The notes below the pieces were generated by a model. It was not told the DNA's origin and made no database searches. It was given only the letters and a program-made list of their open reading frames with translations. Source: an uncultured Blautia sp. (GTDB lineage: Bacteria; Bacillota; Clostridia; Lachnospirales; Lachnospiraceae). Taken from it: a stretch of DNA of 64,000 nt. The translations under genes were made by a program, and so were the position numbers. Positions 8,017-17,037 of this stretch are shown here, one piece after another. The stretch spans positions 1-64,000 of the forward strand of contig CATXEA010000002.1 in NCBI GenBank assembly GCA_958367245.1. Direction: 5' to 3'. The first letter of the stretch is position 1, and each line of letters opens with the position of its first letter.

Positions 8017-9207
8017 TTATATCAGTTTATCCAGAACAGAATATCCGATTGTTCCCTCCGGCATTTTCACACCAAAGTTGTCTGCAATTGTTGCTCCGAT
8101 TACGGCAAAAGTATCTGTATTTTCCAGCTTTCCGCACCCTGTCATAGACGGAGAATAGGCTATGAAAGGAACCTTTTCTCTGGTGTGGTCCGTACCTGTA
8201 TGCGTCGGATCGTTTCCGTGGTCTGCGGTAATAATCAGCAGGTCGTCTTCCCGAAGTTCTTTCAGAAGTTCTCCGAGATTTTTGTCAAACTTTTCAAGCT
8301 CCTGCGCATATCCTTCTACATTACGGCGATGTCCCCACAGTGCGTCGAAATCCACGAGATTTGTGAAGCACAGACCTTCGAAATCTCTCTTTGCAATCTC
8401 TATTGTCTGCTCCATTCCATGTACGGAACTCTTTGACTTATTGGATTCTGTCAGTCCCTCCCCGTCAAAAATATCAAAGATTTTTCCAACGGAAATCACA
8501 TCAAAGCCAGCTTCCTTCAGTGCATCCAAAGCTGTTTTTCCATATGGTTTCAGAGCATAGTCATGGCGGTTGGAAGTTCGCTTAAATTCGCCTTTCTTTT
8601 TGCCCACATAAGGTCTGGCAATGACTCTTCCAACCTTCCACTCATCCTTCATCGTCAGTTCTCTTGCAATTTCACAGCAGCGGTAAAGCTCATCCAGCCC
8701 AAAGGTTTCCTCATTTCCGCAAATCTGGAGAACGGAATCTGCTGAAGTATAGACAATCATATGACCGGTTGCAATTTCTTCCTCTGCCAGTTCATCCAGA
8801 ATTTCCGTACCGCTGGCGCTTTTGTTTCCAATAATCACACGGCCTGTCCTTGCAGATAACTCGTCAAGAAGCTCTTTGGGAAAACCGGTTTCTGTGAAGG
8901 TCTTAAATGGTGTGGTGATATGAAGCCCCATCATTTCCCAGTGTCCTGTCATCGTATCTTTTCCCACGCTCGCCTCAGACATTTCCATATAATATCCCAA
9001 AGGCGCTTCCGCAGGAGAAACCCCTTCCAGAGGATGAAGATTCGCGATTCCCAGCTTTCTGAAATTCGGAATCCGGAAATTCTCTGTCCTCTGCGCAATA
9101 TGTCCAAGAGTATCGGTTCCTGCGTCTCCGTAATCTGCAGCGTCGGGAAGCGCTCCGATTCCCATGGAATCTACTACAATCGTAAAAATACGTTTAAACT
9201 TTTTCAA
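8017..9207 (-). CDS. deoB: Phosphopentomutase
   Basis: DeoB interconverts (deoxy)ribose 1-phosphate, released by the nucleoside phosphorylases encoded upstream, and the 5-phosphate used by DeoC. The 396-residue product belongs to the alkaline-phosphatase-like superfamily: metal-binding [16 protein letters not shown] with the following GTDTLGHI at the N terminus, and [19 protein letters not shown] near the C terminus. The catalytic phospho-threonine loop is in [12 protein letters not shown]. The start codon is TTG with AAGGGAG nine bases upstream. It is 30 bases downstream of the uridine phosphorylase gene. Confidence 0.96.
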   Translation of the reverse strand: MKKFKRIFTIVVDSMGIGALPDAADYGDAGTDTLGHIAQRTENFRIPNFRKLGIANLHPLEGVSPAEAPLGYYMEMSEASVGKDTMTGHWEMMGLHITTPFKTFTETGFPKELLDELSARTGRVIIGNKSASGTEILDELAEEEIATGHMIVYTSADSVLQICGNEETFGLDELYRCCEIARELTMKDEWKVGRVIARPYVGKKKGEFKRTSNRHDYALKPYGKTALDALKEAGFDVISVGKIFDIFDGEGLTESNKSKSSVHGMEQTIEIAKRDFEGLCFTNLVDFDALWGHRRNVEGYAQELEKFDKNLGELLKELREDDLLIITADHGNDPTHTGTDHTREKVPFIAYSPSMTGCGKLENTDTFAVIGATIADNFGVKMPEGTIGYSVLDKLI

Positions 9208-9236
9208 CGGAATACTCCCTTTCTTAGTTAAATCTC

Positions 9237-10016
9237 TTATTTCTCTTTATCTGCTTTGATAAGCTTGCGGATTGCCTCAACCGCAACCTTGATTGCAGAT
9301 TCTGTATCGTGAACAATCGGGTTGTCAAGCCCTGCTGCATTTCTTTCCTGATTTCCCACTACAAGGAAATCAGAACCGCAGCGCACTCTTAAATGGCTTG
9401 CCACAACAAACAGAGCTGCGGATTCCATCTCGGAAGCCTTGCATCCGAGGCGTTTCCATGCTTCCCATTTGTTTAAAAGTTCATAGCTAACAGGCATTCT
9501 CTCCGGCTCATGCTGTCCGTAGAAAGCATCCTTACACTGCACAATACCTGTGTGATAAGTATAGCCGCACTCTTTCGCTGCCGCTACAAGGGCATTTGTA
9601 ACCTCCAGGTCCGCCACTGCCGGAAATTCAATCGGAGCATACTCCTTACTGGTTCCCTCCATGCGGATAGCGCCTGTGGCAACTACAATATCTCCGCCCT
9701 TTACATCCATTTCCATACCGCCGCAGGTTCCTACACGGATAAAGGTATCTGCTCCGCAAAGCGTCAGCTCTTCCATGGCAATAGACGCGGATGGTCCGCC
9801 GATTCCGGTGGATGTTACGCTTACCTTCTCTCCGTCAAGATAGCCTGTATAGGTTACATATTCTCTGCTGTCAGCTACCAGAACCGGATCGTCAAAAAAT
9901 TTTGCGATTTTCGCACAGCGTTTCGGGTCTCCCGGCAAAATCACATAACGGCCTACGTCGCCTTTACGAATCTGTAAATGATACTGTAATCCAACTTCTC
10001 CTGAATAATTCTGCAT
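9237..10016 (-). CDS. udp: Uridine phosphorylase (NP-I family)
   Basis: This 259-residue enzyme of the NP-I (hexameric) nucleoside phosphorylase family splits uridine, and often deoxyuridine, with phosphate. Signatures are the N-terminal phosphate-binding [14 protein letters not shown], the [14 protein letters not shown] segment, RVGTCGGM, and the late [11 protein letters not shown] motif. The QERN stretch (GNQERNAAG) differs a little from E. coli Udp but fits Gram-positive homologues. AAGGAGG lies nine bases before the ATG. It sits between cdd and deoB in the salvage operon, so its sugar phosphate feeds DeoB. Confidence 0.93.
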   Translation of the reverse strand: MQNYSGEVGLQYHLQIRKGDVGRYVILPGDPKRCAKIAKFFDDPVLVADSREYVTYTGYLDGEKVSVTSTGIGGPSASIAMEELTLCGADTFIRVGTCGGMEMDVKGGDIVVATGAIRMEGTSKEYAPIEFPAVADLEVTNALVAAAKECGYTYHTGIVQCKDAFYGQHEPERMPVSYELLNKWEAWKRLGCKASEMESAALFVVASHLRVRCGSDFLVVGNQERNAAGLDNPIVHDTESAIKVAVEAIRKLIKADKEK

Positions 10017-10031
10017 CTGCTTTTCCTCCTT

Positions 10032-10478
10032 TTAGCGGGCCAGATTCTCCGGTCCAAATCCCAGCGGCAGTAATTCTGCCAGCTTAAAGTTCAAAACTCC
10101 GCCCTTTCCGTCTTCCAGAAGAATCCGAAATTCCTGCGGGTCGCAAAATTCCCGCATTACCTGACGGCACACGCCGCAGGGCGCGCAGGTTTCTTTTGCC
10201 TCCGTATCTTTAGCTCCGCCTACAATGGCAATTGCCGCAAATTCTCTCTCCCCTTCTGAAACAGCCTTAAAAAACGCTGTCCGCTCTGCGCAGTTCGTCG
10301 GGGTATATGAGGCGTTTTCAATGTTGCATCCAAGATATACCTTTCCCTTCTTTGTCAGAAGGGCTGCTCCCACCTGAAATCCGGAATAAGGAGTATAGGC
10401 ACGTTTTCTGGCTTCATGGGCAAGCTCGATCAGCTTTTTTTCTTCCAGTGTGTTTTCACCGAAAATTGTCTCATCCAT
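10032..10478 (-). CDS. cdd: Cytidine deaminase
   Basis: Cdd converts cytidine and deoxycytidine to uridine and deoxyuridine, supplying the uridine phosphorylase encoded next. The 148-residue product has the family core: YTPYSGFQVGAALL, the zinc and catalytic NCAERTAFFKAVSEG, and the second zinc pair in CAPCGVCRQVMREF, giving the all-Cys zinc site of small tetrameric CDAs. The start at 10478 is chosen because GGAG lies nine bases upstream and this matches normal length; a longer in-frame extension would lie inside punA. The first codons overlap the end of punA by eight bases, so translation is probably coupled. Confidence 0.94.
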   Translation of the reverse strand: MDETIFGENTLEEKKLIELAHEARKRAYTPYSGFQVGAALLTKKGKVYLGCNIENASYTPTNCAERTAFFKAVSEGEREFAAIAIVGGAKDTEAKETCAPCGVCRQVMREFCDPQEFRILLEDGKGGVLNFKLAELLPLGFGPENLAR

Positions 10479-11313
10479 TTTCTTTTTCTCCAATAAGACG
10501 GATTGTTTCCGTAACCAGCATTCTGAATTCTTTTGCAACACGGTCTGCAGTTTCCTGAACCTCTTTGTGATTAAGAGGCTGCGCAGACATTCCTGCCGCA
10601 AGATTTGTGATACAGGAAATTCCGCACACCTTCATTCCCATATGGTTAGCTGCCATAGCTTCACAGGCTGTACTCATTCCCGCTGCATCTGCCCCCAGAG
10701 TCCTGCACATTCTGATTTCCGCAGGCGTTTCATAATTCGGTCCTGTAAACTGCATATAAACGCCCTGCTGAATCGTCACCTGAATATTTCTTGCAGCCTG
10801 CCTGATAATCTGGCGAAGTTCTTTTTTATATACCTCGCTCATATCCGGAAATCTCGGTCCCAGCTCGTCAAGGTTCGGTCCGATGAGAGGACTTGGAACT
10901 GCAGTTGTAATATGGTCGGTAATCATCATCAGATCTCCCGGCTGGAAGTTATAATTCACTCCTCCTGCCGCATTTGTCAGAATAATCGTCTTTGCTCCCA
11001 GAAGTCCCATCAGTCTTGTTGGAAGCACCACATCCGACATATCATAGCCTTCGTAATAATGTACGCGGCCCTGCATGGCTACAACAGGGACTCCTTTTAC
11101 ATATCCGAAAAGAAAACGTCCCTGATGACCTGCTACTGTTGAGACAGGGAAGCCTTCAATATCAGAATACTCCAGAGTCTCCACAATATCCATCTCCTGC
11201 GCATACTCGCCCAGTCCTGAACCGAGAATCAGCGCAACCTCAGGTTTAAAAGTTATTTTGCTCTTTACTGCATTTGTACATGTAATCAGTTTTTCATAAA
11301 TTTTATTTCCCAT
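10471..11313 (-). CDS. punA: Purine-nucleoside phosphorylase (trimeric, PNP class)
   Basis: The enzyme phosphorolyses inosine, guanosine and their deoxy forms. The 280-residue length is normal for trimeric PNP. Diagnostic segments are LILGSGLGEYA near residue 28, the phosphate-binding GRVHYYEGY, TNAAGGVNYNFQPGDLM, GPNYETPAEIR and the purine-site ADAAGMSTACEAMAA. AGAGAGGTGATGAT precedes the ATG, and the stop of the upstream Crp-family regulator lies five bases away. It overlaps cdd by eight bases. Together with adenosine deaminase it would convert adenosine to hypoxanthine and ribose 1-phosphate. Confidence 0.95.
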   Translation of the reverse strand: MGNKIYEKLITCTNAVKSKITFKPEVALILGSGLGEYAQEMDIVETLEYSDIEGFPVSTVAGHQGRFLFGYVKGVPVVAMQGRVHYYEGYDMSDVVLPTRLMGLLGAKTIILTNAAGGVNYNFQPGDLMMITDHITTAVPSPLIGPNLDELGPRFPDMSEVYKKELRQIIRQAARNIQVTIQQGVYMQFTGPNYETPAEIRMCRTLGADAAGMSTACEAMAANHMGMKVCGISCITNLAAGMSAQPLNHKEVQETADRVAKEFRMLVTETIRLIGEKENG

Positions 11314-11317
11314 ATCA

Positions 11318-12040
11318 TCACCTCTCTATTAATGCTGATACTGTTTCATTCATCTTCATATATTGTTCTCTGTTTATGCTGAATTTGTTTCCTTCTTTTG
11401 TGATCCAGCCGTTTTCATAGAATTTTTTTACCGCACGGTTTACTGTACGGACGCAAAGTCCGGTCATCTCTGAAATCTCCGCTCTGGAAGATGTTACAAA
11501 GAATACGCCGTTTTTTTCGTTTTTCTTATAATTGTCCACCAGGTAAAGCGCCAGTCTGTCGGCGCCCTGCAAAAACAAATAGGCTCTGCTTTTTCTGTCT
11601 GTCTCGAGCAAATAGCGTCCCACTGTCTTTGCTTCTCTTTTCAATGCATTGATGTCTGTGTTTAACCATTTTTCGTAGCTGCGCTTGGGAATCTTTATGG
11701 CGATACAGGGCGTCACCGTTTCTATTGTCGCCGTATATGCCGGAAGGTCGAGTACAAGCTCCATCCCTCCCATTGCTTCCAGCGCGTCTACTCTCATAAA
11801 ATCATATACAATTCCGTAAATTCTGTAATCTGCTGCCCGGACAATCCCTTTGATAATGAGATAAATGTACGTAACAGGTTCATTTTCTCTGATAAAGGTA
11901 CAGTCCTTTTCCATCTTAATAATCTGAAAAGAATCAATGAGCCACTTTGGCGCGCCGGCAAAATACGCCTTTAATTCTTCATACTTCTCTTTATCCACTT
12001 CTCCAAGAACAGATATTGCATCATATAAATATTCGCTCAT
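11318..12040 (-). CDS. Crp/Fnr-family transcription regulator
   Basis: The 240-residue protein has an N-terminal cyclic-nucleotide-binding-like beta barrel (about 25-145, with CTFIRENEPVTYIYLIIKG) and a C-terminal winged helix (about 165-235) whose recognition helix is in SEMTGLCVRTVNRAVKKF. No Fnr-type cysteine cluster is evident at the N terminus, so oxygen sensing through Fe-S is unlikely; the ligand is unknown. It heads the salvage genes and is separated from the transporter genes by a hairpin terminator, so it is a good candidate for local control of nucleoside use. GAGGTGAAGAACC precedes the ATG. Confidence 0.88.
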   Translation of the reverse strand: MSEYLYDAISVLGEVDKEKYEELKAYFAGAPKWLIDSFQIIKMEKDCTFIRENEPVTYIYLIIKGIVRAADYRIYGIVYDFMRVDALEAMGGMELVLDLPAYTATIETVTPCIAIKIPKRSYEKWLNTDINALKREAKTVGRYLLETDRKSRAYLFLQGADRLALYLVDNYKKNEKNGVFFVTSSRAEISEMTGLCVRTVNRAVKKFYENGWITKEGNKFSINREQYMKMNETVSALIER

Positions 12041-12065
12041 GGTTCTTCACCTCGTTTAGGAAAAC

Positions 12066-12100
12066 GGCTGCCACACTCATCTGTGCGGCAGCCCTTTTTT
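12066..12100. terminator. Terminator between the BMP gene and the Crp-type regulator
   Basis: GGCTGCC (12066-12072) pairs with GGCAGCC (12087-12093), with CAC/GTG extending the stem. A T-tract CTTTTTT follows on the plus strand, and GTTTTCC follows on the minus strand, which is the direction of the genes. It probably ends or attenuates transporter transcription before the salvage genes. Confidence 0.7.
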
Positions 12101-12141
12101 AATGTCAGACGGATGTTTCCAAACCGTCCAAGTGTATTTGA

Positions 12142-13206
12142 TCAGTTAATAAGTTCTACTTTTACAATTTCTGTAGGAACGCCTGTTGCATCTGCTGCAA
12201 CTGTGTCGTTTTCTACTTTGATTGTTCCGTCAACCAGACCCTGGAAAAGCTCATCGTATTTAGCCTGATCGAATTTTTCAAATTTAGATGTATCCATTGG
12301 TAATAAAATACCGTTGTCTGCTGCTGTAAGAGTTACGGATTTTCCGCCTTCGAATGTACCGTCATAGTAAGATTTTACAGTATTGTATACGGAATCGCCA
12401 AGATTCTTCATAGCAGAGGTAATAACTGTGTCAGACTCTACAGACTGGTCAACGTCTACGCCGATTACTTTACCGCCGGATGTCTCTGCTGCTTTCATAA
12501 CAGAGTTTCCAACTGCGCCGCCGCATGCGAAGATTACTTCTGTTCCTTCATTGTACCATGCTGCTGCTTTTGCATTGTTCTCCGGAGTTGCGTCAAAGTT
12601 TCCTACATAAGTATATTTAACGGAAACGTCTTCCACGCCAAGGTCTTTTGCTGCCGCATCAGCGCCCTGAATGAAGCCGTATCCATAGCGAACTACTGCC
12701 GGTACCGCAATACCGCCCATGAAACCAAGCTTTGTATAGCCTTCCGCTACTGCTGCATAACCTGCAAGATAACCTGCCTGCTCTTCTGCATAGAAGATAG
12801 ATGCAACATTTTTCTCAATTCTCGGTCCGTTTGTCGGATCTGTCGGAGCTGCGTCAATGATAATGAATGTTACATCCGGATATTTATCCTGTGCTTCCAG
12901 AACCGGATACTCAAACAGGAATCCAGGGGTAACGATAACTTTTGCGCCGCCTTTTACAGCAAGGTCAATAGAAGTCAGACATGCTGCGTCTGATTTCTCA
13001 GCCGGTTTATAATACTTACAGGTAATGTCATTGTCTTTTGCGTATGCCTCCAGACCTTCCCATGAACCCTGATTAAAGGATTTGTCGTCGATGGTTCCTA
13101 CGTCTGTGATGAGGGCGAGTTCATACCCTTCTGCAGCCTGAACAGTTGCTGCTGCGCCAAGCGCCATAACGCCGGCAAGTAATAAGCTTAATAATTTTTT
13201 TCTCAT
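12142..13206 (-). CDS. BMP-family nucleoside-binding protein of an ABC transporter
   Basis: This 354-residue exported protein belongs to the BMP/PnrA (Med/NupN) family, which captures purine and pyrimidine nucleosides for uptake. ITDVGTIDDKSFNQGSWEG just after the signal peptide is the family hallmark and forms part of the ligand site; the GxxGN-like YAGVAEGY region is replaced by AGYAAVAEGYTKLGFMGG, also typical. Residues 1-25 form a signal peptide ending in VQA-AEG. Unlike most Gram-positive binding proteins it has no lipobox cysteine. Three transporter genes follow the same strand upstream (permeases and ATPase), giving a complete NupNOPQ-like system. Confidence 0.92.
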   Translation of the reverse strand: MRKKLLSLLLAGVMALGAAATVQAAEGYELALITDVGTIDDKSFNQGSWEGLEAYAKDNDITCKYYKPAEKSDAACLTSIDLAVKGGAKVIVTPGFLFEYPVLEAQDKYPDVTFIIIDAAPTDPTNGPRIEKNVASIFYAEEQAGYLAGYAAVAEGYTKLGFMGGIAVPAVVRYGYGFIQGADAAAKDLGVEDVSVKYTYVGNFDATPENNAKAAAWYNEGTEVIFACGGAVGNSVMKAAETSGGKVIGVDVDQSVESDTVITSAMKNLGDSVYNTVKSYYDGTFEGGKSVTLTAADNGILLPMDTSKFEKFDQAKYDELFQGLVDGTIKVENDTVAADATGVPTEIVKVELIN

Positions 13207-13262
13207 GTTTGTTTCCTCCTTTGGATTATTTATGAAAAATTAATAAGTTACCCGGTAAGTTA

Positions 13263-14216
13263 TTATCTGCTTCCCTTATCGTAAGGAATTCCCTCTGCTC
13301 TCGGAGCCTGAGATTTCCTGGATGAGAAAATCAGAACGACCAGTGTGGCAACATAAGGAATCGTCTTGTAAATCTCATTTGGAATCGGCAGGGATTTCAG
13401 CACCGGAATGGCTGAATACGCGCTTGCCAGAGTCTTCATAATTCCGAAGAAAAATGCTGCCATGAAAATTTTGTTGCTTCGCCACTGACCGAAAATCAGC
13501 ACGGCGATGGCAAGGAAACCATATCCGGCTACTGTTGCATTGAAGTTTGTGGAGGTAGGCACTACGAATACCAGACCGCCGATTCCGGCAAGTACGCCGG
13601 AAATGATAACGCCTGCATAACGGATTCTTCCTACGTTTACGCCAACGGAATCCGCTGCGCCCGGATGCTCGCCACAGGCGCGGAGACGAAGACCGAATCT
13701 TGTCTTTTTGATAACAAATGCTGCCACAAGGAAAATTCCAATACCGATAAAGGTTGTGATATAGCAGTTCTGGAAAAACATCGGTCCAATAACAGGGATG
13801 CTTCCGAGAACCGGAACTTTCGCAATATAAAAGGTATCTGTAAACGGTATCTGCTGAGAACCCTGAATCATACGCGCTGCATAAATCGCAAATGCCGGTG
13901 CAAACATATTCAGCGCAGTACCGCTGATCGTCTGGTCAGCCTTCATATTTATGGATGCAAAGGCATGAAGCAGGGAAAAGATTCCACCGACAGCCCCTGC
14001 AATAAGGACTGCCAGTATCAGCAGCATCTGTCCGCTGATTCGTTCCTGAAAAATATTGATAAAGAAAATTCCCACAAAGGCGCCCATAACCATGATACCT
14101 TCCAGAGCAATGTTGATAACACCGCTTCGCTCAGAATACATTGCGCCAATCGCTACAATCAAAAGCGGAATCGCGAAGTACATTGTCTGCTGAATAATAA
14201 AGTACAATACGTTCAT
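13263..14216 (-). CDS. Nucleoside ABC transporter permease (NupQ-like)
   Basis: The 317-residue membrane protein has about nine hydrophobic segments and belongs to the BPD_transp_2 (RbsC/NupQ) permease family. SGVINIALEGIMVMGAFVG at residues 31-49 and LRACGEHPGAADSVGVNV with the coupling-helix region around residue 190 are characteristic of nucleoside transporters of the YufPQ/NupPQ type. GGAGGCATAAGC supports the ATG at 14216. It follows the second permease gene with two bases between and precedes the binding protein. Confidence 0.93.
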   Translation of the reverse strand: MNVLYFIIQQTMYFAIPLLIVAIGAMYSERSGVINIALEGIMVMGAFVGIFFINIFQERISGQMLLILAVLIAGAVGGIFSLLHAFASINMKADQTISGTALNMFAPAFAIYAARMIQGSQQIPFTDTFYIAKVPVLGSIPVIGPMFFQNCYITTFIGIGIFLVAAFVIKKTRFGLRLRACGEHPGAADSVGVNVGRIRYAGVIISGVLAGIGGLVFVVPTSTNFNATVAGYGFLAIAVLIFGQWRSNKIFMAAFFFGIMKTLASAYSAIPVLKSLPIPNEIYKTIPYVATLVVLIFSSRKSQAPRAEGIPYDKGSR

Positions 14217-14218
14217 GC

Positions 14219-15340
14219 TTATGCCTCCTTTCCTTTATCTTCTCTGCGTCCTGCCTTCTTCGCCTGTTTCATCTGGATTCTGTGAATCATATTCTTGAAA
14301 AGAAGGGATAAAGCGCCGCAGTAAACAATCGCTGCAATAATAATATCAATTGCTTCTGATACGAAATCAAAAAGCTGCATATTGTATCCGCCCACGGTAA
14401 TGTGTCCGATGAAAAGACCGGAAAACAGAATACCGATTGGATTGGACAATCCGAGAAGGGCTACGGAAATTCCGGAAAAGCCTTCCGGTGCAATAATATC
14501 GAGAACCTGAAGGTATTTGCCTGAACCTGCAAGGTACAGCAGCGCGCCGCCCAGACCTGCAAGTGCGCCGGAAATTACCATGGAAAGAACGATATTTCTC
14601 TTTTCGTTGATTCCGGCATATTTACTTGCGGACGGATTAAGACCGCAGGCTTTCAGCTCGTATCCAAAGGTTGTTTTGTTTAAAATAATATAAATCAGAA
14701 TCACACAGACAATTGCGATAAGGATACCGATATTCAGGCTTGCTCCTGTAAAAATCTTATCCATTCCCGCTTTCGGCAGAATCGCGCTTTTTGCCACTGC
14801 CACAGACTGATTTTTCAGCGGGTCGTAAATATAATTTCTTACCAGAAGATTCACTACATACATACCGATATAGTTCATCATAATTGCTGAAATAACTTCA
14901 TTTACATTGAAGAAGGCTTTCAGGATTCCCGGAATGCTTCCCACCAGAGCGCCTACAAGGATTGCCGCCAGAAGCGCCACAAGCCAGTGGATAGCAGGAG
15001 GAAGAAACGTCCATTTCACTCCCACATATACAGCAGCAAACGCTCCTGCTGTAAACTGTCCGGATGCACCGATATTGAAAAGTCCTGTTTTAAATGCAAA
15101 GCCTACGGAAAGACCTGTCATAATAATCGGCGTCGCGTAATAGAGAACGTCTCCCACACCCTTCATTCCGTCTGTGAAGCCGCCCTTTATGATCATCATA
15201 AATCCGTTTACCGCCTGCTGGGGATTACTCGCAAGGAGAATAAGGAATCCAAACAGAAGGCCACAGATAATCGCCAGAATGGAAGAGCTGAAATTCACAA
15301 AGCCTTCCCCTTTAAATATTGATTTTCGTTTACTGTTCAT
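14219..15340 (-). CDS. Nucleoside ABC transporter permease (NupP-like)
   Basis: The 373-residue permease is the longer partner of the heterodimer. TGLSVGFAFKTGLFNIGASGQF near residues 76-97 is the conserved loop of this family, and LKACGLNPSASKYAGIN around residue 235 is the cytoplasmic coupling element that meets the ATPase. The tail is basic (RIQMKQAKKAGRREDKGKEA). AAAGGAG lies upstream of the ATG, and the first codons overlap the end of the ATPase gene by 11 bases, implying coupled translation. Confidence 0.93.
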   Translation of the reverse strand: MNSKRKSIFKGEGFVNFSSSILAIICGLLFGFLILLASNPQQAVNGFMMIIKGGFTDGMKGVGDVLYYATPIIMTGLSVGFAFKTGLFNIGASGQFTAGAFAAVYVGVKWTFLPPAIHWLVALLAAILVGALVGSIPGILKAFFNVNEVISAIMMNYIGMYVVNLLVRNYIYDPLKNQSVAVAKSAILPKAGMDKIFTGASLNIGILIAIVCVILIYIILNKTTFGYELKACGLNPSASKYAGINEKRNIVLSMVISGALAGLGGALLYLAGSGKYLQVLDIIAPEGFSGISVALLGLSNPIGILFSGLFIGHITVGGYNMQLFDFVSEAIDIIIAAIVYCGALSLLFKNMIHRIQMKQAKKAGRREDKGKEA

Positions 15341-16862
15341 TCTTCACACTCCTTTTCGCTCCTGCCATGTAAAGACCAAGTTCCTCTGTCGTAATGTCCT
15401 TCGGGTTGAGGTCTGCAACAAGCTCTCCTTCATACATAACCACAATACGGTCGCTTAAATTCATAACCTCATCAAGCTCAAGGGATACCAGAAGGACTGC
15501 CTTTCCTGCATCTCTCTGCGCTACAAGCTGTTTGTGGATATATTCGATAGCGCCTACGTCAAGACCACGTACAGGCTGAACCGCAATGACAATCTCAGGA
15601 TTACGGTCAAGCTCTCTGGCAATGATGGCTTTCTGCTGATTACCGCCAGACATGCCTCGTGCGCTGCTTGTTTCACCGTGACTGGAACGAATGTCAAATC
15701 TCTGAATCAGCTCCTTCGCATAATCGCGAATTGCATCAAATTTCAGAAAGCCGTGTTTCTGGAAACGGTCTGTGTAATAGCTCTGAAGCACCAGATTCTC
15801 CTGAAGCGTATAGTCAAGAACAAGCCCGTCCTTGTGACGGTCCTCCGGAATATGAGCCATTCCGTCGATGCACTTCTGACGGATGCTCTCTTTCGTAATG
15901 TCTTTTCCGTTTAAAAGAATCTGTCCTCCGTCCAGAGGCATCAGACCTGTAATTCCGTAGACAAGCTCAGACTGTCCGTTTCCGTCAATACCTGCCACAC
16001 AGAGGATTTCTCCCTTTCGCACCTTGAAGGAAACATTTTTTACGGCTTCTTTTCCGGATGTTTTGCTCTTGATGGTAAGATTTTTTACCTCAAGAACTGC
16101 ATCGCCAGGTTTCATTTCATCTTTTTCAACATTTAAGTTTACTTTTCTGCCTACCATCATCTCAGACATCTGCTCTTTGGTCGTCTCCGCCACATCAATG
16201 GTTCCGATATATTTTCCCTTGCGGAGAACGCTGCAGCGGTCTGCAACCTCTTTAATCTCATTTAATTTATGAGTGATAAAGATAATGGATTTGCCCTCTT
16301 CTACAAGCTGTTTCATTACCTTCATAAGCTCATGTATCTCCTGAGGAGTCAGAACTGCCGTAGGTTCGTCAAAAATCAGAATATCATTGTCGCAATACAG
16401 CATCTTAAGAATCTCAACCCTCTGCTGCATTCCTACGGTAATGTCAGAAATATAAGCATCCGGATCAATTTTGAATTTATACTTTTCGCTGAGTTCCATT
16501 ACCTTTTTTCTGGCGTCGTCCATTTTCAGGACGCCCATTTTTACGGTTTCTCTGCCAAGTACAATACTTTCCAGAACTGTAAAATTATGTACCAGCTTGA
16601 AATGCTGGTGAACCATACCGATACCCAAATCATTTGCATCGTTTGGATTATTTATTTTTACAGTTTTTCCATTGATTTTTATTTCGCCTTCCTCCGGCTG
16701 ATACAGACCGAAAAGAACACTCATCAAGGTGGATTTGCCCGCTCCGTTTTCGCCTAACAGAGCATGAACTTCTCCTTTTCTTACCTGGAGAGTAATGTCA
16801 TCGTTCGCTTTAAAATCCCCAAATTGCTTCGTAATATGGTTCATTTCGATTACATATTCCAC
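15330..16862 (-). CDS. Nucleoside ABC transporter ATP-binding protein (NupO-like)
   Basis: The 510-residue protein has two ABC ATPase domains in tandem, as in sugar and nucleoside importers of the RbsA/NupO type. The first half has Walker A GENGAGKSTLMS, signature-like ITVGMQQRVEILK and Walker B ILIFDEPTAVL. The second half has a diverged Walker A (GIDGNGQSELV), signature ARGMSGGNQQKAIIARE and a degenerate Walker B (IVIAVQPVRGLDVG), so only one of the sites is likely to be fully catalytic. The start is GTG with AAAGGAGGTAC upstream. It is the first gene of the transporter operon, with a TATAAT box at 16918-16923. Confidence 0.94.
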   Translation of the reverse strand: MEYVIEMNHITKQFGDFKANDDITLQVRKGEVHALLGENGAGKSTLMSVLFGLYQPEEGEIKINGKTVKINNPNDANDLGIGMVHQHFKLVHNFTVLESIVLGRETVKMGVLKMDDARKKVMELSEKYKFKIDPDAYISDITVGMQQRVEILKMLYCDNDILIFDEPTAVLTPQEIHELMKVMKQLVEEGKSIIFITHKLNEIKEVADRCSVLRKGKYIGTIDVAETTKEQMSEMMVGRKVNLNVEKDEMKPGDAVLEVKNLTIKSKTSGKEAVKNVSFKVRKGEILCVAGIDGNGQSELVYGITGLMPLDGGQILLNGKDITKESIRQKCIDGMAHIPEDRHKDGLVLDYTLQENLVLQSYYTDRFQKHGFLKFDAIRDYAKELIQRFDIRSSHGETSSARGMSGGNQQKAIIARELDRNPEIVIAVQPVRGLDVGAIEYIHKQLVAQRDAGKAVLLVSLELDEVMNLSDRIVVMYEGELVADLNPKDITTEELGLYMAGAKRSVKNEQ

Positions 16863-16917
16863 TCTTGTACCTCCTTTGCATTTTTCCCTTTGTGCAAATC
16901 GTCTCTACGTTGCGACT

Positions 16918-16923
16918 ATTATA
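16918..16923 (-). promoter_or_regulatory. -10 box of the nucleoside transporter operon
   Basis: TATAAT lies about 55 bases upstream of the GTG start of the ATPase gene. A matching -35 box is not obvious (the region 16-18 bases upstream is T-rich and overlaps the terminator stem), so the promoter may need an activator. TTTGTGCA repeats flank it. Confidence 0.5.
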
Positions 16924-16940
16924 CCTCATATTTGTGCAAC

Positions 16941-16964
16941 AAAAAAGGACTCATGTCCTTTTTT
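16941..16964. terminator. Bidirectional terminator downstream of add
   Basis: AAAAAAGGAC (16941-16950) and GTCCTTTTTT (16955-16964) form a perfect stem around TCAT. With T-tracts on both strands it can act both ways. It separates adenosine deaminase from the transporter operon. Confidence 0.75.
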
Positions 16965-17037
16965 ATATTTATCAGTTGTATTTTTGGCAAATTATCACTA
17001 TTCACCCATGCTTTTTTGTGCATTTTTCTTCCAAAAA

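Noticed and set aside
16863..17037. Purine riboswitch upstream of the nucleoside transporter operon
   Set aside because: The leader after the -10 box is only about 50 bases and shows no purine aptamer stems; a terminator and promoter explain the region.
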